This document shows positions 33,145 through 42,013 of a DNA stretch of 64,000 bases, one piece after another. Source of the stretch: Actinomadura sp. WMMA1423 (GTDB taxonomy: Bacteria > Actinomycetota > Actinomycetes > Streptosporangiales > Streptosporangiaceae); assembly GCF_006547145.1 (NCBI RefSeq), contig NZ_CP041244.1:7750001-7814000 (forward strand), given 5' to 3'. The position numbers and the translations under genes are program-made. Position 1 is the stretch's first letter. Each line of letters starts with the position of its first letter. The notes under the pieces are model-generated. The model searched no databases, was not told where the DNA came from, and worked only from the letters and a program-made list of their open reading frames with translations.

Positions 33145-33699
33145 GTGGACGAGCAAGAGGCCCGATTCACCCGCCTCTACGAGACGTACTACCGCAACGT
33201 CTTCGGCTATGTCGTGCTGCGGGCCGCCCCTCAGGCCGCCGAAGACCTGACGGGCGAGGTGTTCACCGTCGCGTGGCGCAAGATCGACGAGATCCCCGAC
33301 CAGCCGCTCCCGTGGCTGCTGGGCGTGGCCAGGAACCTGGTCCGCCAGTCGCACGGCGCGGCGGGCCGGGCGCGCGGACTGGTCGACCGGCTGGCCGGCC
33401 TCACCACCGAGACCGACCTGCACGCCTGGGACGTCGCCGACCACCTCATAGCCCGCGACCAGGCGGTGGCCGCCCTGCGCTCCCTTCCCGCCAAGGAGGC
33501 CGAAGCGGTCACCCTGACCGCCTGGCACGGTCTCGCCCCGGCGGAGGCGGCCCGTGCCGCGGGCTGCTCCCGCACCGCCTTCATCGTCCGGCTGCACCGG
33601 GGACGCCGCCGGCTGGCCAGGGCGATCGAGGCGTCCCAGGAAAGCACCGCGCGAGCGCACGGACGCGCCCCGCGCCCGCGAGTCATCCAGGAGAAATGA
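33145..33699 (+). CDS. ECF-type RNA polymerase sigma factor
   Basis: A 184-aa protein with sigma region 2 (about 8-75; FTRLYETYYRNVFGYVVLR, WLLGVARNLVRQ) and region 4 (about 110-165; LPAKEAEAVTLTAWHGLAPAEAARAAGCSRTAFIVRL). It starts with GTG behind GAGAGGAGG. The stop overlaps the next gene's ATG by four bases. In this family the downstream CU044_5270-type membrane protein probably controls it, as anti-sigma factors do. Confidence 0.88.
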   Translation: MDEQEARFTRLYETYYRNVFGYVVLRAAPQAAEDLTGEVFTVAWRKIDEIPDQPLPWLLGVARNLVRQSHGAAGRARGLVDRLAGLTTETDLHAWDVADHLIARDQAVAALRSLPAKEAEAVTLTAWHGLAPAEAARAAGCSRTAFIVRLHRGRRRLARAIEASQESTARAHGRAPRPRVIQEK

Positions 33700-34865
33700 T
33701 GAAGCAGGACGAACTCGACGACCTGATCGTCGCCCTGAAGCCCGCGGCGGTCGCCGAACTCGCCGACGACGCCTTCGCGCGGCGCCCCGGCACGGCGCAG
33801 GTCCGGGCGCGCGCCGTCGCCTCGACCGCGCACCGGCGCGCGGTCCCGACGCGGCGGCCGGGCCGGCGGCTGGCCCTCGCCGCCGGGGTGACCGCGGTGG
33901 CGGCGGCTGCGGCGACGGCGCTGGCCGTCGGCCTACCGTCGGACGGCCCCGGCCCCGGCCCCGGCCCCGGCCCCGGCCCCGGCCCCGGCCCCGGCGCCGG
34001 ACACGACGAGACGCTCGACACCCGCTCGTTCCTGCTGGCCAGCGCGACGACGGCCGCCAAGCAGCCCGCCACCCACGGGGCCTGCTGGTACAAGCGGACC
34101 CGCACGTGGCAGGACATCCTGCCCTACAAGCCCGGTCCGGGCGGAGCGAGGCCCGCGCGCAAGACCCAGAACTTCCAGGCGCGGACCGCGGCCAGCTACG
34201 AGGACTGGGCGTGCGCTCAGTCCGGGACCGGCATGCGGTTCCGTACTCACGGCCCGCTCGACATCAAGCTCACCTTCCCCACGAAGAAGGACGAGGCGGC
34301 CTGGAAGGCGGCGGGCTCGCCGCCGCTCGACGTCAACGGCGGCACGACCGCCTCGAAGCCGGACACGGTCACCTACCGCAAGGGCTCGCACCTGGTGAAC
34401 CCCTCCATCGGATCCCACGAGATCGAGTGGAAGCAGGTCCCGAAGCTGCCGGCGACCGAGAGCGGTCTGGAGAAATACCTTCGCGGGCTGTGGCGGCAGG
34501 ACCTCCGGGGCGGCGCGCACGGCTACACCGCCCCGGCCGATTTCGGCCAGTACGTGTTCGTCAGCGCCTGGGACCTGTTCATGGCCCCGACCACTCCCGG
34601 CACCCGGGCGGCCCTCTACCGGATCCTGGCGCACACCCCGACCGTCCGCGTGACCGGACAGGTCAAGGACCGGATGGGCAGGCCCGGCGTGGCCATCACC
34701 GCGCAGGGCACGGACGTGCGGCTCGTCGTGGACCGCACGAGCGCCCAACTCCTCGACTACGAGGAGCGGTACACCGCCGTCCCCGGCAAGGTGGAGGGCA
34801 GTGAGTACCTGGCCTTCGAGCACCAGGGCTGGGTGAAGGGGATCGGAGCCGTCCCCGCGTCCTGA
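33696..34865 (+). CDS. CU044_5270-family membrane protein, sigma-factor partner
   Basis: A 389-aa protein with a cytoplasmic N-terminus of about 65 residues, one helix (LALAAGVTAVAAAAATALAVGL), then a Gly-Pro repeat linker (about nine GP pairs) and an external domain of about 280 residues with a few Trp/Tyr motifs (ACWYKRTRTWQ, YEDWACAQSG). The topology fits a transmembrane anti-sigma factor, though no zinc-binding motif is seen in the N-terminus. Overlaps the sigma gene by four bases. A hairpin terminator follows. Confidence 0.78.
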   Translation: MMKQDELDDLIVALKPAAVAELADDAFARRPGTAQVRARAVASTAHRRAVPTRRPGRRLALAAGVTAVAAAAATALAVGLPSDGPGPGPGPGPGPGPGPGAGHDETLDTRSFLLASATTAAKQPATHGACWYKRTRTWQDILPYKPGPGGARPARKTQNFQARTAASYEDWACAQSGTGMRFRTHGPLDIKLTFPTKKDEAAWKAAGSPPLDVNGGTTASKPDTVTYRKGSHLVNPSIGSHEIEWKQVPKLPATESGLEKYLRGLWRQDLRGGAHGYTAPADFGQYVFVSAWDLFMAPTTPGTRAALYRILAHTPTVRVTGQVKDRMGRPGVAITAQGTDVRLVVDRTSAQLLDYEERYTAVPGKVEGSEYLAFEHQGWVKGIGAVPAS

Positions 34866-34879
34866 CGAGACGGCGGCGA

Positions 34880-34907
34880 GGCCCGCACGCCGGGAGACGT
34901 GCGGGCC
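34880..34907. terminator. Bidirectional terminator
   Basis: A 10-bp stem GGCCCGCACG/CGTGCGGGCC with an 8-base loop lies between the convergent CU044_5270-type and proline-rich protein genes. Confidence 0.7.
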
Positions 34908-34918
34908 CGCGGTCATGG

Positions 34919-35212
34919 TCAGCCGGTGTAGTTGGGCGTCTTGGGGATGGCCTTGCCGGGGGGCATGGCCCTCGGCGGCTCGCTGGGCGCCGGGGCGCCG
35001 GGGCGCTGGGGCGGGGCGCTGGGACGCGCGGACGGGACCGGAGCGCCGGGGCGCTGGGGCGGGGTCGAAGCGCCGGGGCGCTGGGGTGGGGTCGTGACGC
35101 CGGGTGTGGCGGTCGGGCGGGGGGTGGCGGTGGCGGCCTCGGCGGTGGCGATGCCGGTGCCGGCCAGGCCGACGCCCAGCGCGACGGCCGCGATGAGGGA
35201 CTTCAGACGCAT
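34919..35212 (-). CDS. Small secreted proline-rich protein
   Basis: A 97-aa protein with a clear signal peptide (MRLKSLIAAVALGVGLAGTG, cleavage near AEA) and a mature part of about 70 residues made largely of Pro, Ala, Thr and Arg. PPQRPGA is repeated three times. A GGAA ribosome binding site precedes the ATG. It follows the L,D-transpeptidase gene by 38 bp, suggesting a wall-related operon. The same PPQRPGA motif occurs in the external part of the sensor kinase at 36869-38872. Function unknown; disordered, perhaps cell-wall-associated. Confidence 0.7.
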   Translation of the reverse strand: MRLKSLIAAVALGVGLAGTGIATAEAATATPRPTATPGVTTPPQRPGASTPPQRPGAPVPSARPSAPPQRPGAPAPSEPPRAMPPGKAIPKTPNYTG

Positions 35213-35250
35213 TGATGTTCCTTCCGGTGTCGTTTCATTCCGCTGTCGAT

Positions 35251-36006
35251 TCATTCCTTGACGACGACGGGCGTGCCGATCGCCAGGTTCTTGGCCATCC
35301 AGGTGATGTCGTCGTTGCCGACCCGCACGCAGCCGTGGCTGGCCTTGCCGCCCAGCGCCGACGCCTGGTTCGTGCCGTGGACGGCGAGCTGGCCGGGGCC
35401 GCCGGCGAACGTCTTCAGCGTCGGCGAGAAGCCGCTCAGCCCGAACGCGTACGCGCCGTAGGCCCCGCCCGGGTCCGGCGGCCTGACCAGCTCGGTGAAG
35501 TAGAAGCGGCCGGCCGGGGTCGGGGTGCCGCCCTCGCCGGTGGCGACCTTCCCGGTGCGCAGCACCTTGTCGCCGTCGTAGACGGTGAACGTGAACGCCT
35601 TCGGGTCGATCTCCACGCGGTGGGACGTCGACGACAGCTTGACGTCGGACGCCCTGACCCAGCCGGTGCTGCCGTTGGGCCGGACCGGCAGCAGCACCTT
35701 CAGCCAGTCGCCGTCCTTGGCGTCGACGAGGAAGACCCTGGTGGCGCCCATCTCGTTGGGGCTGGACAGCGTCTTCCAGACCGCGCTGTCGCCCTTCTGC
35801 CTGTGCACGGCGATCCGGCGGCCGCGCACGGTCGCTATCTCGGCACCGCCCTGCTTCGACGGCTGCGGTTCGGCGGCGGCCGCCGGCCGGCCCGTGTCGG
35901 GCGGGCCGTCCCCTGATCTGCCGTCGTCCGACGAGCCGCAGCCCGCCAGCCCGGCGATCAGGCCGGCGGCGAGCAGGGCGCCGGTATGGATCTTGACTTG
36001 GCGCAT
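35251..36006 (-). CDS. L,D-transpeptidase (YkuD domain) lipoprotein
   Basis: A 251-aa lipoprotein with lipobox GLAGC (Cys23), a disordered spacer to about residue 55, a small SH3-like region (about 55-125, GDWLKVLLPVRPNGSTGWVRA), and the YkuD catalytic domain (about 130-250). The active-site motif HGTNQASALGGKASHGCVRV is split as HGTN and SHGCVRV, with the catalytic Cys in the latter. It would form 3-3 peptidoglycan cross-links or attach proteins. It is divergent from the OmpR-type response regulator, so that system may control it. Confidence 0.88.
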   Translation of the reverse strand: MRQVKIHTGALLAAGLIAGLAGCGSSDDGRSGDGPPDTGRPAAAAEPQPSKQGGAEIATVRGRRIAVHRQKGDSAVWKTLSSPNEMGATRVFLVDAKDGDWLKVLLPVRPNGSTGWVRASDVKLSSTSHRVEIDPKAFTFTVYDGDKVLRTGKVATGEGGTPTPAGRFYFTELVRPPDPGGAYGAYAFGLSGFSPTLKTFAGGPGQLAVHGTNQASALGGKASHGCVRVGNDDITWMAKNLAIGTPVVVKE

Positions 36007-36099
36007 GCCGCGAGATGCTGGCCGAGGACTGTGAAGAACCTGTGAGCCCGATGTGATGATCCCGTGGTGCCGGTCACGGGTTGGCTACGCTCACGAGCC

Positions 36100-36879
36100 A
36101 TGTGCGCGAACGTCCTGGTCGCCGAGGACGACACCAAACAGGCGGAGCTGCTGCGCCGCTACCTCCAGCGCGAGGGGCACACCGTGGTCGTCGTCCACGA
36201 CGGGCGGGCCGCGCTCGACGAGGCCCGCGCGCGCCGCCCCGACCTCGTCCTGCTCGACGTGATGATGCCGGTGGTCGACGGCCTCGACGTGTGCCGCGGG
36301 CTGCGCGCCGAGTCCGACGTCCCGGTGCTCATGCTGACCGCCCGCTCGACCGAGGACGACCTGCTGCGCGGCCTCGACCTCGGCGCCGACGACTACGTCA
36401 CCAAGCCGTACAGCCCGCGCGAGCTGATGGCGCGGGTGCGCACGCTGCTGCGGCGGACGGGAGGGGGGAGCGGCGAGCCGGTGTACCGGGTCGGCGGCAT
36501 CACGGTGGACCCCGGACGGCACGCGGTCCTCGCGGACGGGCGCGAGGTCGAGTGCACGCCCGCCGAGTTCCGCATCCTGGAAGCGCTCGCCGCGCGGCCG
36601 GGCCGGGTCCTCTCTCGGGCGCAGCTCCTGGAGCACCTGCACGGCTTCGACCGCTTCATCACCGAGCGCACGGTCGACGTCCACGTGAAGAACCTGCGCA
36701 AGAAGATCGAGCCGCAGCCGCGGCGGCCGGTCCGGCTGTGCACCGTGTACGGCGTCGGGTACAAGCTGGTCGGCGACCGTCCGCCCCCACCTGACCGTGC
36801 GTCCCGATCCGACCGTGCGCCGGAGCCCGAACGTGCGCCCCGATCCGACCGTGCGCCGGAGCCCGAACGTGCGCCATAG
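36100..36879 (+). CDS. OmpR-family response regulator
   Basis: A 259-aa protein. Receiver domain about 1-120: acidic pair in VAEDDTKQ, phospho-Asp in LVLLDVMMP and Lys in YVTKPYSP. The winged-helix domain spans about 130-225 (CTPAEFRILEALAARPGRVLSR, TVDVHVKNLRKKIE, VYGVGYKL). The C-terminal tail of about 30 residues is repetitive (DRAPEPERAPRS) and encoded by the 36-bp repeats. It is paired with the kinase encoded downstream. Confidence 0.9.
   Translation: MCANVLVAEDDTKQAELLRRYLQREGHTVVVVHDGRAALDEARARRPDLVLLDVMMPVVDGLDVCRGLRAESDVPVLMLTARSTEDDLLRGLDLGADDYVTKPYSPRELMARVRTLLRRTGGGSGEPVYRVGGITVDPGRHAVLADGREVECTPAEFRILEALAARPGRVLSRAQLLEHLHGFDRFITERTVDVHVKNLRKKIEPQPRRPVRLCTVYGVGYKLVGDRPPPPDRASRSDRAPEPERAPRSDRAPEPERAP
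36796..36875 (+). repeat. 36-bp tandem repeat in the response-regulator/kinase overlap
   Basis: Units 36796-36831 and 36832-36867 plus an 8-base partial copy. The repeat codes for the regulator tail in one frame and contains a possible GTG kinase start per unit (36797, 36833, 36869) in another. Confidence 0.88.
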
Positions 36880-38872
36880 CCTGCTCGTGCGGCTGGTCGC
36901 CAGCTCGGTGCTGATCGCGGTGTGCTCGATCGTGGCGACCGCGTGGCTGGCGGCGCGCAGCACGTCCGGCGAGATCCGGCAGCGGCAGGGCCGGACGCTC
37001 GCCCGCGACGCCCGGATCAACGACGCGCTGCTCGGCTACGCGGCGAGCCACCCGCGCTGGGGCGGCGTCGAGGAGACCGTGCGCGGGCTGGCCCGCCAGA
37101 GCGACCAGCGGGTCGCGCTGGCGACCGAGGGCGGCGCCCGGATCGCGGACTCGGCGGCCGGGCGCCCGCCGCTTCCGGCGCGTCCCTCGGCGGTCGTCGA
37201 CCCGCTCGCCGTCGACGTCTCGCTGGGGCCGGGTGCGGCCACCGACCGGATCGACGCGCGCGCGGTCGGGCCGTTCCGGCTCCCGGAGCCCGAGCGGGTG
37301 CGGCTGCGCCGGGAGGTCGGCGCGCAGGCGGCGTGCCTGCGCCGCGAGGGACAGCGCGCCACGGTCGTCGTCGGGCCCGGCGGCCGCCCCTACCTCCGCC
37401 GTGAGGGCGGTCCGACCAGCCCGGCTCCGGGCGCGCCCGCCGGCGCTTCCGGGCTGGCCCCCTCCCCACCGCGAGCGGCGCCTGCGCGATCGTCCGGTGG
37501 CGGAACGGTCCGGCTCGCGGCCGCCGCCGTGACGGCGCCGGGTGCGTCCTCGCCGACGCCGAGACCTTCCCCGCCGCCCGAAACGACGGAGCCGCCGCAG
37601 CGGCCGGGGGCCACGGCCGGTGCGCCGACCCGTGCGCCGCCCAGCACGGTGCCCGGCGCGCCCGGCGGGAATCCGGCGGACCGGCCCGCCACGCCCGAAC
37701 CCTCGATGCCGCCCGTGGCGTGCTCGCCGGCCGCGCCCGGGCCCACCACCACCGAGAAGCGCGCGCTCAACCAGCTCGCCGCCCTCGTCCGGCAGTGCCG
37801 CGGACGCCAGGTCGACGTGTGGCTGGACGAGGCGGGCACGCCGGCCGCTCCGGCGTCGGCCGCCGAGTGCCTGGCCACCGCGCGCCGCGCCCAGCTGAAG
37901 TCGTACGTCGCACCGGCCGCGCTGCTCTACATCGGCTCGTCGGACGAGCGCGCACCCGGCATCGACCCGTACCGCATCGCCGGGGTCACGGCGGTGATCC
38001 TCGTCCTGGCGGTCGGGGTCAGCGTCCTCGTCGCCACCCGGCTGGCGCGGCCGGTGCGGGCGGTCACCGCGGCGGCCCGGCGGATGCGGGCCGGTGACGG
38101 TTCGGCGCGGGTCATGGTGCGCGCCAAGGGCGAGGTCGGCGAGCTCGGCACCGCGTTCAACGAGATGTCCGAGCACCTGGACCGCATGGAGCGGCAGCGC
38201 AAGGCGATGGTCAGCGACGTGTCGCACGAGCTGCGCACGCCGCTGAGCAACATCCGGGGCTGGCTGGAGGCCGCCCAGGACGGCGTGGCCGACCTGGGCC
38301 CGGCGCTGACCGCCTCGCTGGTCGAGGAGGCCACGCTGCTCCAGCACATCGTCGACGACCTCCAGCAGCTCGCGCTCGCCGATGTGGGCAAGCTGCGGCT
38401 GCACCCCGAGCCGGTCGACGTGGCCGACCTGGTCGAGCAGATCGCGACCGTCTACCGGGCCGCGGCCGAGGCCGCCGAGCTGACGCTGACCGCCGAGGTG
38501 AACGGCCGCCCGCACCTGGACGCCGATCCGGTGCGGCTGCGGCAGGCGGTCGGCAACCTGCTCGCCAACGCGGTCCGCTACACCCCGGCCGGCGGGCGGG
38601 TGAGCCTGCGCGCCCGCGCCGACGGCGACGACGTGCTGATCGAGGTCGCCGACACCGGCCCGGGCATCGCGCCCGAGCACCTGCCGCACGTGTTCGACCG
38701 GTTCTGGCGGGCCGAGAAGTCGCGCAGCCGGCAGACCGGCGGCAGCGGACTGGGCCTGGCCATCGTGCGGCAGCTGGCCGAGGCGCACGGCGGGTCCGCG
38801 GCGGTGCGCAGCGAACCGGGCCGAGGCGCGACGTTCGTCCTGCGCCTGCCGGGTTCACCGGACCGCGCGTGA
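36869..38872 (+). CDS. Membrane sensor histidine kinase with long Pro/Ala-rich external domain
   Basis: A 667-aa kinase. TM1 is about residues 6-30. A 330-residue external region follows, with a Pro/Ala-rich disordered centre (PSPPPETTEPPQRPGA) and cysteines; then TM2 (about 370-395, IAGVTAVILVLAVGVSVLV), HAMP (about 395-445), HisKA (MVSDVSHELRTPLSNIRG) and HATPase with NLLANAVRYTP, DTGPGIAPEHLPHVFDRFWR and GGSGLGLAIV. GTG 36869 is preferred since earlier starts would enlarge the overlap with the regulator gene to 47 or 83 bp. It may sense an envelope signal. Confidence 0.85.
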   Translation: MRHSLLVRLVASSVLIAVCSIVATAWLAARSTSGEIRQRQGRTLARDARINDALLGYAASHPRWGGVEETVRGLARQSDQRVALATEGGARIADSAAGRPPLPARPSAVVDPLAVDVSLGPGAATDRIDARAVGPFRLPEPERVRLRREVGAQAACLRREGQRATVVVGPGGRPYLRREGGPTSPAPGAPAGASGLAPSPPRAAPARSSGGGTVRLAAAAVTAPGASSPTPRPSPPPETTEPPQRPGATAGAPTRAPPSTVPGAPGGNPADRPATPEPSMPPVACSPAAPGPTTTEKRALNQLAALVRQCRGRQVDVWLDEAGTPAAPASAAECLATARRAQLKSYVAPAALLYIGSSDERAPGIDPYRIAGVTAVILVLAVGVSVLVATRLARPVRAVTAAARRMRAGDGSARVMVRAKGEVGELGTAFNEMSEHLDRMERQRKAMVSDVSHELRTPLSNIRGWLEAAQDGVADLGPALTASLVEEATLLQHIVDDLQQLALADVGKLRLHPEPVDVADLVEQIATVYRAAAEAAELTLTAEVNGRPHLDADPVRLRQAVGNLLANAVRYTPAGGRVSLRARADGDDVLIEVADTGPGIAPEHLPHVFDRFWRAEKSRSRQTGGSGLGLAIVRQLAEAHGGSAAVRSEPGRGATFVLRLPGSPDRA

Positions 38873-38913
38873 CCCGGTGCCCGCCAAGGCCCGGCCCGCG
38901 ACGGCGCTCCGCG

Positions 38914-38942
38914 AAACGCCCCCGCCCGGGGCGGGGGCGTTT
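38914..38942. terminator. Bidirectional terminator
   Basis: A near-perfect 13-14-bp stem (AAACGCCCCCGCCC with GGGCGGGGGCGTTT) ends in TTT and abuts the stop of the convergent DHFR-like gene. It is the most canonical intrinsic terminator in the window. Confidence 0.8.
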
Positions 38943-39562
38943 CAGTCCTCCTGGACGGATACGGTCATGTCGCCCGTCCCGGGCGTGCCCTCGGCGAGGC
39001 CGTAGCGCAGGTGGACGGTGCCGTTCGGGCTTGCCGCCGGCGGTTCGAGGAGCGTGACGTTCGTGGGCACCTCGCCGCCGTCGAACACTTTCTTCCCGAC
39101 GCCGAGCACGATCGGGTGGATCCAGAGGTCGAGACGGTCGAAGAGCTTCTCGCGCAGAAGGCTCTGCACGAGGTTCAGGCTCCCGACGACCTTCACGTGC
39201 TCGTGCCGGTCACGGATCTCGCGCACCGCGGCGGCCAGGTCCGGTCCGAGCTGCTCGGACCCGTCCCACGGCAGGTCGGGCTTGCCCCGAGAGGCCACGT
39301 ACTTCGGAATCCTGTTGAACAGATCGGCGATGTCGCCGTCCTGGTGCGGCCAGTAGCCGGCGAAGATGTCGTACGTCCGCCGGCCGAGCAGGAGGGCGTC
39401 GGTGCCCTCGTACGCGGCGAGCACCTGTTCTCCGGTGACCTCGTTCATCAGCGGCGCCTGCCAGCCGCCGAACGGGAACCCCTCCGGGTCCTCCTCGGGG
39501 CCGCCGGGCGCCTGCCCGACCAGGTCGAGGGTCGCGAACATCTCGATGTGGATGAGGCCCAT
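38942..39562 (-). CDS. Dihydrofolate-reductase-family (RibD C-terminal-like) protein
   Basis: A 206-aa protein of the DHFR-like/RibD C-terminal fold. Typical segments are the N-terminal strand IHIEMFATLDLVGQAPG, LLLGRRTYDIFAGYW and the C-terminal DRLDLWIHPIVLGVGKKVF. These proteins probably reduce pterin- or pyrimidine-like compounds with NADPH; a specific substrate is unknown. It is a single gene bounded by a terminator on one side and an 18-bp repeat array upstream. Confidence 0.85.
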   Translation of the reverse strand: MGLIHIEMFATLDLVGQAPGGPEEDPEGFPFGGWQAPLMNEVTGEQVLAAYEGTDALLLGRRTYDIFAGYWPHQDGDIADLFNRIPKYVASRGKPDLPWDGSEQLGPDLAAAVREIRDRHEHVKVVGSLNLVQSLLREKLFDRLDLWIHPIVLGVGKKVFDGGEVPTNVTLLEPPAASPNGTVHLRYGLAEGTPGTGDMTVSVQED

Positions 39563-39584
39563 TTCCTACTCCCGATGGATGGTC

Positions 39585-39656
39585 CGTATCTGCCGCGAAG
39601 CACGTATCTGCCGTGAAGCACGTATCTGCCGTGAAGCACGTATCTGCCGGAAGGCA
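39585..39656. repeat. Four 18-bp tandem repeats upstream of DHFR-like gene
   Basis: Four units (type CGTATCTGCCGTGAAGCA) at 39585, 39603, 39621 and 39639; the first three differ at one base, the last is divergent. Confidence 0.88.
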
Positions 39657-39715
39657 GACCCGCGGGGCCCGGCAGACTCATCGCCGCGGCGCCACCCGGA
39701 TCCCTACCCCCGCAA

Positions 39716-42013
39716 TCACTCGGAGTGCAGGACCGCCGCGGTCCTGATCCGGGACGCGCGGCCCGCCGGGATCAGGGCGCCGAGCAGCGCGATCGCGACG
39801 CCCGCCAGCACGGACACCAGCATCAGCGGCCAGGGGAAGGTCTCCATCAGGCCGTAGGGGAGGGTGAGGCCGCCGGTCCCGGCCATGGCCGGCAGCACCA
39901 CATGGTGGGCGGCCAGGCCCAGCGGCAGGCCGATGAGTCCGCCGACCAGGCCGAGCACGGCCATGGAGGCGAGCACGAGCGTCAGGACCTGCCCCGGTGT
40001 CGCGCCCAGCGATTTCAGGACGCCGAAGTCGCGCGCCCGGTCATGGGTGTTGAGGACCACCGTGTTGAACACCCCGAGCCCGGCGACCGTGGTCAGCCCC
40101 AGGGTCAGCAGGGTGAGGAGCCCGAGAAGGATCACCTGGCCGGACTCGATGCCCTCGGCGGCCGCGTCGGCCGGGATTCCGTCCGCCCTGAGCGCGGCGA
40201 CGTACTCCTTCACGGAGGTGCCGGGGGTGAGGGTCACCTCGGCTAGCGAGGTCACCATGCCGGTGTGGGGGCCGGACGACGCCTTGGGCGGCGCGGGCTT
40301 CTCGCGGTCGGCGAGCGACGTGAGGGACGCCCAGTCCGTGAGGACGGTATCGCCGCCGTCCACGAGCGCCGTCCCGACGATCCGCAAAGAGGCCTTCCTG
40401 CCGTCCGCGGTCACGACGACGGTGTCGCCGATCTTCTTTCCGCCGGTCTTCAGGAACGGGTCGCCCACGACGGCCTCGCCCGGCCCGCGGAGCCAGCGGC
40501 CGTGCACCATCCGGTAGCCGTGCCGGTCGGTGACGGTCCCCTGGTAGGCCTTGAACTGCACCGGCCGGTCGAACCCCGGCACGTGGACCTGCTTGAAGCG
40601 CGTGACCGCGACCTTGGCGGTGCCGGGCCGGCCGTCCAGCGAGACCTGCCGGCCGCCCTCCAGGGGGACGATGACCTGGACGGTCTCGGTGAGTTCCGCG
40701 TCGGCGAGGTAGGCGCTGACGGAGCGGTTGAGGCCGTAGGCGAACGTCACCGCCGCCACCCCGAACGCGACGGCCGTGACGGTCAGCGCCGTACGGCCCG
40801 GCCGGGCGAACGGCAGGCCCAGGCCCAGGCTGACCGGGCGCGGCAGCCGCGTCCGGCCCAGCGCCCGCTGCACCCGCAGAGCCCGGCCCCGCCGCGTCGC
40901 GGCGCCCGCGCTGACCGCGATCGCCGTCGGGATCCGGCCCGCCCGGACGGCCGGGACCAGCGCGGTGACGACGACGACCGCGAGCACGCCCGTGAAGGCC
41001 AGGACGTCCACCGAGGGCGAGACGCCGCTGGCGGTCGGCAGGTCGAACGAGTCGCCCAGCGTCGTGGTGACCGTCCCGGCCAGGACGTTGCCCGCGGCGA
41101 TCCCGACCAGGCTCCCCAGCACCCCGGGTATCGCGATCATCACCAGGTAGACGCCGGTGACCTGGGCGGGGGTGAAGCCGATGGACTTCAGGACGCCGAT
41201 GTGCCGGAATCCCGACACGACCGCACCGCTGACCACGTTGCCGATGATGAGCACCGCGACGATCAGCCCGGCGACCCCGAACGCGATCAGGAACGGGATG
41301 ATGGTCGTCCCGGCCTCGGTCGCCTGCTGCCGCGAGACGAGATAGCTCTGGCTCGCGGTCGCCGGCAGGCCCGCGGTGACCGTGCCCGCCGGGGCGGCCG
41401 GGTCGGCGAGCCGGTAGAGCATCTGCAGGCCGTCCGGAGCGGTCAGCTGCCCGGGCGCCACCCACGCCTGGGACGACCGGGTGATCGACCGGCCGATCCC
41501 GACGACGGTGAAGGTCCGCCCGTCGGCGAAGCTGACCTTCTTCCCAACCGGATCGAACGGGAACCTCGCGAAGGTGCCCAGCACGATCTCACCGGGGCCG
41601 GTGGCCCAGCGCCCGCTCCTGAGCGCCAGGCGGTCGACCGGGTCGCCGGCGCGGCCGGTCCGCTCGGTGACCGCGAGAGGGCCGGGCGGAAGCAGCCCCG
41701 GCCGCGCCGCGTCGGTCTCCTCTGGGACGTCCATGACCTGCGAGCGGTAGGGGCCGCCCGCCGCCGTCACGCCCGGACGCGACGCCGACGCCGCGACCTG
41801 CGCGGCCGTCGCCTTCGCGGGGTCGTAGGAGACCATCAGATGCGCGCCGCGCTGCCGCGCGAACGCCTTGTCGTAGGGGCCGTCCACGGTGGCGAGCAGG
41901 CCGAGCGCGAGCACGACCGTCCCGGTCGAGACCAGCAGCACCAGCGTGATGAGGGACGTCTGGAGCTTGCGCCGCCGCACCGCGAACCGCGCGGCCTGCC
42001 ACACGGCCCTCAC
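39716..42013 (-). CDS. FtsX-family ABC transporter permease
   Basis: A 765-aa permease with one N-terminal helix (LITLVLLVSTGTVVLALGLLA), an external domain (about 45-240), three helices (about 250-390), a second external part (about 430-600), and three C-terminal helices. The duplicated FtsX domains (VAVLIIGNVVSGAVVSGFRHIGVLKSIGFTPAQV and FNTVVLNTHDRARDFGVLKSLGATPGQV) are clear. MacB/LolCE-like systems export peptides, lipids or antibiotics. Start GTG 42013 overlaps the ATPase stop (GTGA). It belongs with the adjacent ATPase and may be under the divergent two-component system. Confidence 0.88.
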   Translation of the reverse strand: MRAVWQAARFAVRRRKLQTSLITLVLLVSTGTVVLALGLLATVDGPYDKAFARQRGAHLMVSYDPAKATAAQVAASASRPGVTAAGGPYRSQVMDVPEETDAARPGLLPPGPLAVTERTGRAGDPVDRLALRSGRWATGPGEIVLGTFARFPFDPVGKKVSFADGRTFTVVGIGRSITRSSQAWVAPGQLTAPDGLQMLYRLADPAAPAGTVTAGLPATASQSYLVSRQQATEAGTTIIPFLIAFGVAGLIVAVLIIGNVVSGAVVSGFRHIGVLKSIGFTPAQVTGVYLVMIAIPGVLGSLVGIAAGNVLAGTVTTTLGDSFDLPTASGVSPSVDVLAFTGVLAVVVVTALVPAVRAGRIPTAIAVSAGAATRRGRALRVQRALGRTRLPRPVSLGLGLPFARPGRTALTVTAVAFGVAAVTFAYGLNRSVSAYLADAELTETVQVIVPLEGGRQVSLDGRPGTAKVAVTRFKQVHVPGFDRPVQFKAYQGTVTDRHGYRMVHGRWLRGPGEAVVGDPFLKTGGKKIGDTVVVTADGRKASLRIVGTALVDGGDTVLTDWASLTSLADREKPAPPKASSGPHTGMVTSLAEVTLTPGTSVKEYVAALRADGIPADAAAEGIESGQVILLGLLTLLTLGLTTVAGLGVFNTVVLNTHDRARDFGVLKSLGATPGQVLTLVLASMAVLGLVGGLIGLPLGLAAHHVVLPAMAGTGGLTLPYGLMETFPWPLMLVSVLAGVAIALLGALIPAGRASRIRTAAVLHSE

